NCBI RefSeq assembly: GCF_000671395.1
Contig: NZ_AQQY01000006.1
Span: 1-64,000 of the forward strand
Direction of reading: 5' to 3'
Length of the DNA: 64,000 nt
Source: Actibacterium atlanticum
Lineage (GTDB): Bacteria > Pseudomonadota > Alphaproteobacteria > Rhodobacterales > Rhodobacteraceae
The notes beneath the pieces are model-generated. The model had not been told where the DNA came from and ran no database searches. It worked only from the letters and a program-made list of their open reading frames with translations. Numbering within the stretch: the stretch's first letter is position 1; every line of letters begins with the position of its first letter. Below are positions 35,486 to 43,669 of the stretch, in pieces. The position numbers and the translations under genes were made by a program.

Positions 35486-37012
35486 TTATGCGACCCCGGC
35501 AAAGCGAATGCCGGACATGTCTGCGACCTCTCTCTTCCAGCTGGTAATGTCACGCCACGTGAAACCCGACAGGCTGTCATGGCCGCAAGCACGCGCCAGC
35601 ACCTGCATCAATTCGACAGATGCACCAAAATAGCGGGCCAGTTGTTCGGCCCCCACCTGCACGTCCAGACGTTTGCGAAGTTCGGGTTTTTGCGTGGCAA
35701 CACCGACGGGACAGTTGTTGGAGTTACACATACGCGCGGCGATACAGCCGACGGCCTGCATGGCAGAGTTGCTGACAGCCACAGCATCGGCCCCCAGAGC
35801 CATGGCCTTGGCAAAATCCTCGGCCACGCGCAAACCGCCGGTGATCACCAGCGTGACCTCGCGACCGGTTTTAGCGTCCAGATGGCGCCGTGCCCGCGCA
35901 AGCGCCGGGATTGTCGGCACTGAGATATGGTCACGAAAGATCAAAGGCGCTGCCCCGGTGCCGCCACCACGCCCATCAAGGATGATATAATCAGCCGTCG
36001 CTTCAAGCGCGAAGTCGATGTCATCTTCGATGTGGTTCGCAGACAGCTTGAAGCCGATGGGGATACCTCCGGATCGTTCGCGCACCTGATCAGCGATCCG
36101 CCTGAAATCAGCAGGCGTATGAAGATCCGGGAAGGTCGAAGGGGAAATGGCAGATTGCCCCGGTTCCAGCCCGCGCACTTGGGCGATCTTGCCCTGGACC
36201 TTGTCGCCCGGCAAATGGCCACCGGTGCCCGTCTTTGCCCCCTGCCCCCCTTTGAAATGGAATGCCTGCACCTTAGCAACGTGCTCTAGCGACCAACCAA
36301 ACTGCGCCGAAGCCAGCTCATAAAAGTAGCGACTGTTCTCGGCCTGCTCTTCGGGCAGCATCCCACCTTCACCCGAGCAAATCCCAGTGCCTGCCAATTG
36401 TGCGCCACGGGCAAGGGCGGTTTTGGCTTCCTCAGACAGAGCACCATAGCTCATGTCCGAGACAAACAGCGGAATAGACAGCGAAAGTGGTTTGCTGGCA
36501 CGCGGGCCAATCACCACGTCTGTCGCCACAGGGGCATCATCCAACAGGGGCTTGCGCGCCATTTGAGCAGGCAGAATCTGAATGTCATCCCAATGAGGCA
36601 GATCCTTGCGCGGCACCCCCATGGCGCCCATTTCGCCGTGATGACCCAGCTTGGACAGACCATCTTTGGCCAAGGCATGAATGCGCGCCACTGTTGGCTC
36701 TTCGGGCGTTGGGGTGGCTTGTGGAATATCTGATTTCGGTTCAGGAGAAGCATCGCCCACAGCCAAATCCCCAAGTCGCGCGTGTGATCCATCGCAAAAC
36801 GGCGCATTGGCGCTGGCTTTGCACTGACACAGTGCTGCCGCGCCGTCCTTTTCTGCGATGAATTTCAGTGGTTCAAGGCCCGTACCCGCGTGGGAACCAT
36901 CGCAAAAGGGTTGGGTCTTGGATCGGCCACAACGGCACCAAAAGTAGGTTTTTCCGGCCTCCACTTCGACTTTTTTTGGAACCTTTGCTGCAATGATCGG
37001 GGCGTGTGTCAT
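35486..37012 (-). CDS. Fusion of two CDGSH iron-sulfur motifs with glutamate-synthase FMN domain
   Basis: About 508 residues. The N-terminus carries two mitoNEET-like [2Fe-2S] motifs, C-x-C-x8-C-DGSH: Cys26, Cys28, Cys37, His41 and Cys62, Cys64, Cys73, His77. The rest is the GltB-type FMN barrel (SDMSYGALSEEAK, ILDGRGGGTGAAP) with the three [3Fe-4S] cysteines in CIAARMCNSNNCPVGVATQ. There is no amidotransferase domain and no GltD partner nearby, so it is not a standard glutamate synthase; stand-alone versions act as oxidoreductases of mostly unknown substrate. ATG 37012 has GGGA at 8-nt spacing; ATG 37030 is a weaker alternative. Confidence 0.88.
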   Translation of the reverse strand: MTHAPIIAAKVPKKVEVEAGKTYFWCRCGRSKTQPFCDGSHAGTGLEPLKFIAEKDGAAALCQCKASANAPFCDGSHARLGDLAVGDASPEPKSDIPQATPTPEEPTVARIHALAKDGLSKLGHHGEMGAMGVPRKDLPHWDDIQILPAQMARKPLLDDAPVATDVVIGPRASKPLSLSIPLFVSDMSYGALSEEAKTALARGAQLAGTGICSGEGGMLPEEQAENSRYFYELASAQFGWSLEHVAKVQAFHFKGGQGAKTGTGGHLPGDKVQGKIAQVRGLEPGQSAISPSTFPDLHTPADFRRIADQVRERSGGIPIGFKLSANHIEDDIDFALEATADYIILDGRGGGTGAAPLIFRDHISVPTIPALARARRHLDAKTGREVTLVITGGLRVAEDFAKAMALGADAVAVSNSAMQAVGCIAARMCNSNNCPVGVATQKPELRKRLDVQVGAEQLARYFGASVELMQVLARACGHDSLSGFTWRDITSWKREVADMSGIRFAGVA

Positions 37013-37046
37013 GTGATTTTTCCCATTCATAGGTCTAACGGCCAGT

Positions 37047-37089
37047 TCAGATCGGCGACGTTATGGCGGCCTGCCGTGCTCCGATCTGA
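37047..37089. repeat. Inverted repeat TCAGATCGG/CCGATCTGA
   Basis: Nine-base perfect arms at 37047-37055 and 37081-37089, with 25 bases between. No T tract. It lies between the LysR stop and the CDGSH fusion start and may form a leader hairpin for the latter. Confidence 0.5.
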
Positions 37090-37121
37090 CTTCAAAAGCC
37101 GGGCCAACGGCGCTGACCAAC

Positions 37122-37140
37122 ATTTAGTGAAGTCCTAAAT
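37122..37140. promoter_or_regulatory. Irr/ICE-like palindrome ATTTAG-N7-CTAAAT
   Basis: ATTTAG-TGAAGTC-CTAAAT is a perfect 6-7-6 inverted repeat. The alphaproteobacterial iron control element recognised by Irr has the shape TTTAGAA-N3-TTCTAAA, so the outer five bases and spacing match and the inner ones mostly do not. Located 110 bp upstream of an iron-sulfur and hemerythrin operon. Confidence 0.45.
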
Positions 37141-37231
37141 ACAGTGTGCGTGCAAAATTCCCCATCTGCCAAGGGTGTTTCGACCCAAAGCTATCCTTCA
37201 CCAAGTCACTTTGTTGCGGCGTTGCGGGGCG

Positions 37232-38107
37232 CTAGCGAAAGTCAGATGAAGACGCGACTTCGATGAAGGCTTTGACCAACCTGAGCCGCGACCGGTCTTT
37301 GGGGGCGACGACCGCTGTTTCATGCGTCTCGGACAATTCTGCCACGGGCACTTCGACCAGGCCGCGGGAAATCAGCCCGCTGTTGGCAAGAAAGATGGCG
37401 ATGCCCGCGCCCTGAAGAACGGCCTCGCACATCAGGGGGAATGTCGTCATCTTCAGGGTGTGTTGAAACGTGGCGCCATGTTTTTCCTGTGCTTCACGCA
37501 CGACGCGCTCGGTCAAAGAACCGGTTTCCGGCAGGATGAGCGTTTCGTTCTTCAAATCCTTGAAAGTCAGAACACGACGATCTGCAAGAGGCGAGGACGG
37601 CAACAGGTAAGCCACGTAACGGACCTGCTGAATGGGCACGCGTTCCCAATCGTCCGATTTCGGCGGATCGGTGATCAGCCCCACATCGGCGCGGCGTTCG
37701 CGCAACAGGCGCACAGCCGTCGTCCAGGCATAAAGCGCAAAGTCGATCTCGACCTCTGGATAGATTTGACGGAACTGGCTGATTGCGCGCAGGGCCGGAA
37801 GCGGCGCGTTGGCGATGACCTTGATATGCCCGCGTTCCATCGCGGCAAAGCCCTCAAGCCGCTCTGAGATCGCAGTGTCCAGCGTCACCAAGCGGTCCGC
37901 CAGATTATAAAGCTCTTGTCCGGTTCGGGTCAGTTCCACCCCATCGCGCCTGCGCAGCAATAGTTGCGACCCCACCTGTTCTTCAAGCTTGGCGACATGC
38001 TGCGTCACGGCCGATTGCGTCACACCAAGCCGGTTGGCAGCGTGCGAAAAACTGCCCTCGCGCACCACATAGGCAAAGGCGACGAAACGGTGATGGTTGG
38101 CGCGCAT
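37232..38107 (-). CDS. LysR-family transcriptional regulator
   Basis: 291 residues: helix-turn-helix FVAFAYVVREGSFSHAANRLGVTQSAVTQHVAKLEEQVG followed by an effector-binding domain (IKVIANAPLPALRAISQFRQIYPEVEIDFALY). ATG 38107 has AAAGGAA six bases upstream. It is divergent from the ABC operon beginning at 38216; a T-N11-A palindrome at 38140-38154 in the shared promoter is its likely site. Probably the activator of that importer. Confidence 0.92.
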   Translation of the reverse strand: MRANHHRFVAFAYVVREGSFSHAANRLGVTQSAVTQHVAKLEEQVGSQLLLRRRDGVELTRTGQELYNLADRLVTLDTAISERLEGFAAMERGHIKVIANAPLPALRAISQFRQIYPEVEIDFALYAWTTAVRLLRERRADVGLITDPPKSDDWERVPIQQVRYVAYLLPSSPLADRRVLTFKDLKNETLILPETGSLTERVVREAQEKHGATFQHTLKMTTFPLMCEAVLQGAGIAIFLANSGLISRGLVEVPVAELSETHETAVVAPKDRSRLRLVKAFIEVASSSDFR

Positions 38108-38139
38108 TTGTGTTCCTTTCACCCGCAATCATAGGGGCC

Positions 38140-38154
38140 ATTAGTCTCGCTAAT
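38140..38154. promoter_or_regulatory. LysR box ATTAG-N5-CTAAT
   Basis: A perfect inverted repeat of the T-N11-A LysR type, about 33 bases from the regulator start and 62 bases from the transporter start. An 8-base palindrome TGACGTCA (38156-38163) adjoins it. Confidence 0.6.
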
Positions 38155-38215
38155 ATGACGTCACAAAATTGCAGGCTCATCTGACTAAACCCGCCGTGTC
38201 AGATGGAGGAATCAG

Positions 38216-39373
38216 ATGGCTGGGCTGAAGATTGAGAACATCACCAAACGCTTTGGCGAAACGGATGTGCTCAAGGGCGTGTCTTTGGACATTGCCGATG
38301 GAGAATTCCTGTCTCTCGTCGGCCCCTCGGGCTGTGGCAAGTCTACCTTGCTGCGGATCATCGCCGGGCTGGAAGAGCAAAGCAGCGGCGAGATTTACAT
38401 CGGCGGTGCGCCTGTCGCGGGCCGCCGCGCCGCTGATCGCAACCTGTCGATGGTGTTTCAGTCCTATGCGCTTTACCCGCATCTCAGCGTGGCCGAAAAC
38501 ATCGCTGTGCCGCTGAAGATGCGCCGCCTGAGCCCCCTCCAGCGCCTGCCCGTGTTGGGCCGGTTCATGCCCGGCATGCGCCATCAGGCCGCTGAGATTG
38601 GCACCGAGATCACCCACGCTGCCAAGATGCTGGAAATCGCGCATTTGCTGGATCGCAAGCCCGGACAACTTTCAGGCGGGCAACGCCAGCGCGTGGCGCT
38701 TGGTCGGGCCTTGGTGCGTGATCCGACCGCGTTCTTGCTGGACGAGCCCCTTTCGAACCTTGATGCCAAGCTGCGCGTGCAGACGCGGGCCGAGATTGCA
38801 CAACTGCACCGCCGGCTGGAAGCGACGTTCATCTATGTCACCCATGATCAGGTCGAAGCCATGACCATGTCCGACCGGATCGCGGTGATGATGGGCGGGC
38901 GCATCCTGCAATGTGCTGCCCCGGATGTGGTCTATGACGATCCCGATACCATCGAAGTCGCCGAATTTATCGGCTCGCCCAAGATCAACATCGTTCCGGT
39001 CGAAGTGGCCGAGACCGGAGAGATCTGCCTGCTGGATCGCAAGCTGGACCTGTTGGCGCAAGGCCGGGGCAAGGGCGTGATGTCACTGGGGCTGCGCCCC
39101 GAGGCGTTGCGCCTTGCGGGTGAGGACGCGCCGATCAAGGGGCACGTTGTGCATAGCGAAAACCTGGGCGCAGAGCTGTTCGTGCAGATCGACGCGGCCG
39201 GTCTGGGCCACCCCCTGACCTTCCGCGCAGCACCGCGTGACCGGCAGGCGCTGGCCCTGGGTGCGCCTGTGGGTCTGGCGTTTGATGCGGCTCAGGCGCT
39301 GCTGTTTGGCGCTGACGGGCTGCGGGTGCGCGATGTTCGGCACCATCTGCCCACGCAAGCAGAGGTCGCTTAA
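38216..39373 (+). CDS. ABC transporter ATPase, UgpC/MalK family
   Basis: 385-residue cytoplasmic ATPase of a carbohydrate or glycerophosphate-type importer. Walker A GPSGCGKST, Q loop VFQSYALYPHLSV, signature LSGGQRQRVALGRAL, Walker B AFLLDEPLSNLD, switch His in YVTHDQVEAM, then the C-terminal TOBE/regulatory region. An insertion of about 20 residues (LQRLPVLGRFMPGMRH) lies between the Q loop and signature, where standard UgpC proteins have none. ATG preceded by GATGGAGGAATC. Leads the operon, before the permeases and binding protein. Confidence 0.92.
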   Translation: MAGLKIENITKRFGETDVLKGVSLDIADGEFLSLVGPSGCGKSTLLRIIAGLEEQSSGEIYIGGAPVAGRRAADRNLSMVFQSYALYPHLSVAENIAVPLKMRRLSPLQRLPVLGRFMPGMRHQAAEIGTEITHAAKMLEIAHLLDRKPGQLSGGQRQRVALGRALVRDPTAFLLDEPLSNLDAKLRVQTRAEIAQLHRRLEATFIYVTHDQVEAMTMSDRIAVMMGGRILQCAAPDVVYDDPDTIEVAEFIGSPKINIVPVEVAETGEICLLDRKLDLLAQGRGKGVMSLGLRPEALRLAGEDAPIKGHVVHSENLGAELFVQIDAAGLGHPLTFRAAPRDRQALALGAPVGLAFDAAQALLFGADGLRVRDVRHHLPTQAEVA

Positions 39374-39374
39374 A

Positions 39375-40346
39375 ATGGCTCTCGCCGAAACAACTCTCCC
39401 CAAACCAACCGCCTCGGCCGCAAGCCAGGAACGGCGCGCGGCGTGGTTTCTGACGGCCCCGGCCTTGGCGCTGATGGTATTGATCCTTCTGGTGCCGGTT
39501 GTCATCGCGGGTGTTCTGTCCTTTACCAATTATTCGCTGGGCAACAGCGGGTTCGACTGGGTCGGGATCAAGAATTACGACCGGCTGTTCACCCGCTCGA
39601 CCTATGAAAAGATGTTCATCGCCACCTTCACCTATGTGGTGACGGTGGTGCCGATCTCGGTCGGGCTGGGCCTTGGGGCCGCCTTGTTGATTAACTCGCT
39701 GGGCCGGTTTCGCGAGATTTACAAAACCATCTACTTCCTGCCGGTGATGGCGACCTTGCTGGCCATGGCCATCGCGTGGGAGTTCATGTTGCACCCGACC
39801 ATCGGCATGGTGAACCGCACGCTGGAAATGGGCTGCGGCACGTTTGTTGAAAGCCTTTGGCCTTTCATGGCCGAAAGCTGCGCGGGGCGGTTCCCGGTTT
39901 GGCTGGGCGACAAACGCTATGCCATCTGGGTGATCAGCTTTATCGGGATCTGGCAGGGCTTTGGCTTTAACATGGTGCTGTATCTGGCGGGGCTGACCAG
40001 TGTGCACCGCGAGCTGTATCATGCCGCCGAAATGGACGGCGCAAAATCCGCGTGGGAGCGGTTCCGTCTGGTCACATGGCCCGCGCTTGGCCCGACCACC
40101 GTCTTTGTCGTCACCATCAGCTGCATCCGCGCCTTTCAGGTGTTTGACACCATCGAGGCCTTCTGGCCCCAAGGCGGCGGCCCCAACAAATCCACATACG
40201 TCATGATGTTCGCGATCTTTGAAAAAGGCGTGCAGCAAAACCTGATCGGGATCGGCTCGGCCATTACCATGCTGTTTCTGGTTTTCGTGATGTTCTTGAC
40301 CCTGATCCAGCGCTGGCTGGTGGAACGAAAGGTGCATTACGGATGA
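39375..40346 (+). CDS. ABC transporter permease, UgpA/MalF-like
   Basis: Inner-membrane subunit of 323 residues from ATG 39375, one base after the ATPase stop; the open frame upstream lies inside the ATPase gene. Six membrane spans and an EAA coupling loop (YHAAEMDGAKSAWERFRLVTWP). A periplasmic loop around residues 150-180 is longer than usual and has two cysteines (154 and 169) that could form a disulfide. Overlaps the next permease by ATGA. Confidence 0.92.
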   Translation: MALAETTLPKPTASAASQERRAAWFLTAPALALMVLILLVPVVIAGVLSFTNYSLGNSGFDWVGIKNYDRLFTRSTYEKMFIATFTYVVTVVPISVGLGLGAALLINSLGRFREIYKTIYFLPVMATLLAMAIAWEFMLHPTIGMVNRTLEMGCGTFVESLWPFMAESCAGRFPVWLGDKRYAIWVISFIGIWQGFGFNMVLYLAGLTSVHRELYHAAEMDGAKSAWERFRLVTWPALGPTTVFVVTISCIRAFQVFDTIEAFWPQGGGPNKSTYVMMFAIFEKGVQQNLIGIGSAITMLFLVFVMFLTLIQRWLVERKVHYG

Positions 40347-41305
40347 CGCGCGACTGGTGGAAACATCTGATCCTGATCCTGGGTGTGATCGTCGTTATCG
40401 CGCCGTTTTACATGATGGTCAGCTATTCGTTCAAAAGCCCGGGAGAGATTGACCGCGGCGAAGGCGGGTTCTTTGGTCGCCAGGAGATGATGGTGGACGA
40501 ACGCTGCGTGAAACTGCGCGATCCCAGCCGCGATGACATCGCCGCTGCCATGGATCGCTTCCCCGGCCAGACCGACGCCGCCATCCGTACGGCACTGGTG
40601 GCCGAGGCCGAAGCCGACTGTTCCATGCGCCCGGTGGTGTTCAACTATTCCAAAGCTTTCACCGAGGCCCCCTTGCTGCGCTACCTGCTGAACGGGGTGA
40701 TCGTGACCGCGTCGATCTTTCTGATCCAGGTGGTTGTGGCGCTGCCGGCGGCCTATGCGCTGGCCAAGCTGAAGTTTTGGGGGCGCGAGACGGTGTTCGG
40801 GCTGGTTCTGTTCTGCCTGCTGATCCCGGTGCACGCCATTGCACTGCCGCTTTACATCATGCTGACCAAGCTGGGGCTGACCAATTCCTATGCCGCATTG
40901 GTGGTGCCCTGGACGATCTCGGTCTTTGGCATCTTCCTGATGCGCCAGTTTTTCATGACCGTCCCCGACGACCTGATCGATGCTGCCCGCATGGACGGCA
41001 TGTCAGAACTGGCGATCGTGTGGCGCGTCATGCTGCCCACCGCCGTGCCCGCGCTGATGGCCTTTGCGATCTTCAGCGTCGTGGCCCATTGGAACGATTA
41101 TTTCTGGCCGCGCATCGTGATCTCGGGCAACCGCGATCTGTTCACCCCGCCTTTGGGCCTGCGCGAGTTCAAAGGCGACGCGGATGGCAGTTTCTTTGGC
41201 CCGATGATGGCCACCGCCACCGTGATCGTCACCCCGCTGATCGTCGCCTTTCTGATCGCGCAAAAGCGCTTCATCGAGGGGATCACCCTAAGCGGTATGA
41301 AATGA
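40343..41305 (+). CDS. ABC transporter permease, UgpE/MalG-like
   Basis: Second membrane subunit, 320 residues. EAA loop DAARMDGMSELAIVWRVMLP and the typical C-terminal QKRFIEGITLSGMK are present. Between the first and second spans there is an extra hydrophilic periplasmic segment of about 60 residues (about 40-100) with cysteines 55 and 93. The preceding permease also has a Cys-containing loop, so the two inserts may cooperate on the outer face where the binding protein docks. Confidence 0.92.
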   Translation: MTRDWWKHLILILGVIVVIAPFYMMVSYSFKSPGEIDRGEGGFFGRQEMMVDERCVKLRDPSRDDIAAAMDRFPGQTDAAIRTALVAEAEADCSMRPVVFNYSKAFTEAPLLRYLLNGVIVTASIFLIQVVVALPAAYALAKLKFWGRETVFGLVLFCLLIPVHAIALPLYIMLTKLGLTNSYAALVVPWTISVFGIFLMRQFFMTVPDDLIDAARMDGMSELAIVWRVMLPTAVPALMAFAIFSVVAHWNDYFWPRIVISGNRDLFTPPLGLREFKGDADGSFFGPMMATATVIVTPLIVAFLIAQKRFIEGITLSGMK

Positions 41306-41309
41306 GTTT

Positions 41310-41333
41310 CGGGTGCGGGTCGCCCCGCACCCG
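41310..41333 (+). repeat. Strong hairpin upstream of binding-protein gene
   Basis: CGGGTGCGGG-TCGC-CCCGCACCCG is a perfect 10-bp stem with a 4-base loop, five bases after the permease stop and about 80 before the binding-protein start. No T tract follows. Probably a processing or stabilising element that isolates the binding-protein message. Confidence 0.65.
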
Positions 41334-41415
41334 CCCGATATCCCGCAAGGGATCAAACCCGGAGCGTGCATCGCCAAACACATGCGCTCCTTGTCAGGAA
41401 CGAGAGGACCTTTCC

Positions 41416-42663
41416 ATGAAAACCACCCTGTCCGCAATGGCTTTGGCGCTGACCGCCACCGCCGTGATGGCCGAAGAAACCGTCACCATCGACTTTGCTT
41501 ACCCCTATAGCCACCTGTTCGACGTGACCTACGAAGCCATGATGCCGGCCTTCAAGGAAGCCCACCCGAACATCGAGGTGAACTTTCGCGCCACCTACGA
41601 ATCCTATGAAGATGGCACCAACACCATCCTGCGCGAAGCCGTATCGGGCGACCTGCCTGACGTCACCATGCAGGGTCTGAACCGCCAGCAGATCCTGGTG
41701 GAAAAAGGCATCGCCAAGTCGCTGGAGCCTTTCATCGCCAAGGAAGCTGACTTTGCCAAGGACGGCTATCACGACGCCATGCTGTCACTGTCGACCTTCG
41801 GCGACAACGTGCACGGCCTGCCGTTCTCGGTCTCGCTGCCGGTTGGGTATTACAACATGGACATCCTCAAGGCGGGCGGCATCGACAAAATGCCCACCAC
41901 CTGGGACGAAGTGATCGGCGCCTGTGAAACCATGAAGGCCAACGGCATCGACAACCCGATCTTCTGGGGTTGGAACATCACCGGCAACTGGTTCATGCAG
42001 GCCCTGATGTGGTCGCAGGACAAGGCCATCGTCGAGAACGGCCGCGTCACCCTGGACAGCCCCGAGGCGCTGGCCGCCATGGAGCAAATGCAAGAGATTT
42101 TCACCAAGTGTGAAATGCAGAACCTGGAATGGAAAGCCGCGCTGGCCTCGTTCTCGGCGGGTGAGATCGGCATGATGTTCTGGTCGACCTCGGCGCTGGG
42201 CGCTGTTGAACGCTCGCAGGGTGATTTTGAACTGCTCACCGGCCCCTTCCCGGGCATGGGCGCAACCCCCAAGGGTCTGCCTGCAGGTGGCAACGCCGCG
42301 ATGCTGACCTCGACCTCGGATGACCCCAAGGTGCAGGAAGCCGCCTGGGCCTGGCTGAAGTTCATCACCTCGGGTGAAGGCGCGGCCGAAGTGGCCAAAA
42401 CTACCGGCTACATGCCACCCAACAAAGCCGCCAACGAGGTGATCCTGGCCGATTTCTACGACCAGAACCCCAACAAGCAGACCGCTGTTGATCAGCTGCC
42501 GCTGCTGCGTGACTGGCTGGCCTATCCGGGCGACAACGGTCTGGCCATCACTCAGGTCATCTATGACGGCATCGAGCGCATCGTCACCGGCGACGCCACC
42601 GACATGAAAGAGCTGCAGCAAGAGCTGGTCGAAGAAGTCGCCGATCTGCTGCCCAACGGCTAA
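41416..42663 (+). CDS. ABC transporter substrate-binding protein, Ugp/Mal type
   Basis: Periplasmic receptor of 415 residues. ATG 41416 follows GAGAGG and starts the signal peptide MKTTLSAMALALTATAVMAEE; the much longer open frame lies inside the upstream permease. The mature protein has the type I carbohydrate/glycerophosphate receptor pattern (PAFKEAHPNIEVNF, VSGDLPDVTMQGLNRQQILVEKG, LPFSVSLPVGYYN). Flanked by hairpins on both sides, which suggests separate message stability. The next gene is a GpdQ-like phosphodiesterase, favouring a glycerophosphodiester or glycerol 3-phosphate substrate. Confidence 0.92.
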   Translation: MKTTLSAMALALTATAVMAEETVTIDFAYPYSHLFDVTYEAMMPAFKEAHPNIEVNFRATYESYEDGTNTILREAVSGDLPDVTMQGLNRQQILVEKGIAKSLEPFIAKEADFAKDGYHDAMLSLSTFGDNVHGLPFSVSLPVGYYNMDILKAGGIDKMPTTWDEVIGACETMKANGIDNPIFWGWNITGNWFMQALMWSQDKAIVENGRVTLDSPEALAAMEQMQEIFTKCEMQNLEWKAALASFSAGEIGMMFWSTSALGAVERSQGDFELLTGPFPGMGATPKGLPAGGNAAMLTSTSDDPKVQEAAWAWLKFITSGEGAAEVAKTTGYMPPNKAANEVILADFYDQNPNKQTAVDQLPLLRDWLAYPGDNGLAITQVIYDGIERIVTGDATDMKELQQELVEEVADLLPNG

Positions 42664-42671
42664 ATGATCCC

Positions 42672-42699
42672 CGGTTGCCCGCATCAGAGCGGGCAGCCG
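42672..42699 (+). repeat. Hairpin after binding-protein gene
   Basis: TGCCCGC-ATCAGA-GCGGGCA, extended to about 11 bp by CGG/CCG beyond a G-U pair. It follows the stop by 8 bases and has no T tract. Confidence 0.6.
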
Positions 42700-42717
42700 A
42701 CCTTTGCAGGACATCCC

Positions 42718-43563
42718 ATGAAAATCATCCATATTTCCGATATTCACCTGACCATCCCCGGCGAGGAGATGGGCGGGCTTGACCCTCATGCCCGCTTTGC
42801 CCGGGCTCTGGCTGATGTGGCTGAAAACCACACGGATGCAGATCGTATCGTCATCACCGGCGATCTTGCTCATTGGGGCGAGGAAGCTGCCTATGAGGCG
42901 CTGAAAACCGCGCTTGCAGATGTCTCTGTTCCGGTGCGCCTGATGATCGGAAACCACGATGACCGCGGGGCCTTTCTAAGCGTGTTTAACGACCATCCCA
43001 TTGATGCGAACGGCTTTGTCAATCACGCTGAAACGGTGGCGGGTGTCCGGATGATCTATCTTGATAGCGTCGGCCACAAGACCCATGCGGGCCACTTTTG
43101 TGCCGCCCGCCGCGCGTGGCTTGAGGCCGAGCTGGCCGGGGCAGATCGCGCCCGCATTTTCATGCATCACAACCCCATGCGTCTGGGCCTGCCCGCCGAA
43201 GACAAGATCGCGCTGGTGCCCGAAGACCGCGCGCCGTTTGAAACCCTTTTGCGGACCTATGGCACGCGCATCGACTATATCCATTTCGGCCATGTCCACG
43301 CCCCAATCCATGGGCGTTTTGCGGGTGTTCCGTTTGCCAGTGTGCCCTCGACGGGCAACCAGTCTTTGCCGGACCTGACCGAAACCGAGCTTTTGAAGGG
43401 CGCGCCAATGGATCCCGCCTATTTCGTGCTGATGATTGATGGCGACGACACCACAATCCATCAAATTCCCTTTGCCTGGGACGGGCCGGTGATCTCGACG
43501 GGAACCGGTTGGGAAGACTGGGCCAAACCAAGCCCTGCGACAGAGTGTATTTCCGCCTCTTAG
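42718..43563 (+). CDS. GpdQ-like metallophosphodiesterase (calcineurin fold)
   Basis: Binuclear-metal hydrolase of 281 residues from ATG 42718; the frame open from 42664 passes through the intergenic hairpin. Metal ligands in canonical order: Asp and His in SDIHL, Asp in GDLAHWG, Asn and His in GNHDDR, His in MHHNP, and the pair in GHVHAPIHG. Family members cut glycerophosphodiesters or cyclic AMP. Placed last in a Ugp-like transport operon, it likely releases glycerol 3-phosphate from imported diesters; cyclic nucleotide hydrolysis is possible. Confidence 0.88.
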   Translation: MKIIHISDIHLTIPGEEMGGLDPHARFARALADVAENHTDADRIVITGDLAHWGEEAAYEALKTALADVSVPVRLMIGNHDDRGAFLSVFNDHPIDANGFVNHAETVAGVRMIYLDSVGHKTHAGHFCAARRAWLEAELAGADRARIFMHHNPMRLGLPAEDKIALVPEDRAPFETLLRTYGTRIDYIHFGHVHAPIHGRFAGVPFASVPSTGNQSLPDLTETELLKGAPMDPAYFVLMIDGDDTTIHQIPFAWDGPVISTGTGWEDWAKPSPATECISAS

Positions 43564-43641
43564 GCGATGGCGGACTTTTCTGGCGGTTGGTGGCCCATCG
43601 TTGAAATTAAACCGGTGCCACCGACACCGCAGCACATCACT

Positions 43642-43666
43642 CCGTTCCGGAAGTCTACCGGAACGG
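43642..43666. terminator. Strong hairpin between convergent genes
   Basis: CCGTTCCGG (43642-43650) pairs perfectly with CCGGAACGG (43658-43666) around a 7-base loop, between the phosphodiesterase stop and the FixJ-like regulator stop. No T run on either strand, so termination is only probable. Confidence 0.5.
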
Positions 43667-43669
43667 TGC

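Noticed and set aside
41785-42957. 390-codon minus-strand frame opposite the Ugp-type binding protein
   Set aside because: Shadow of the binding protein and phosphodiesterase genes.
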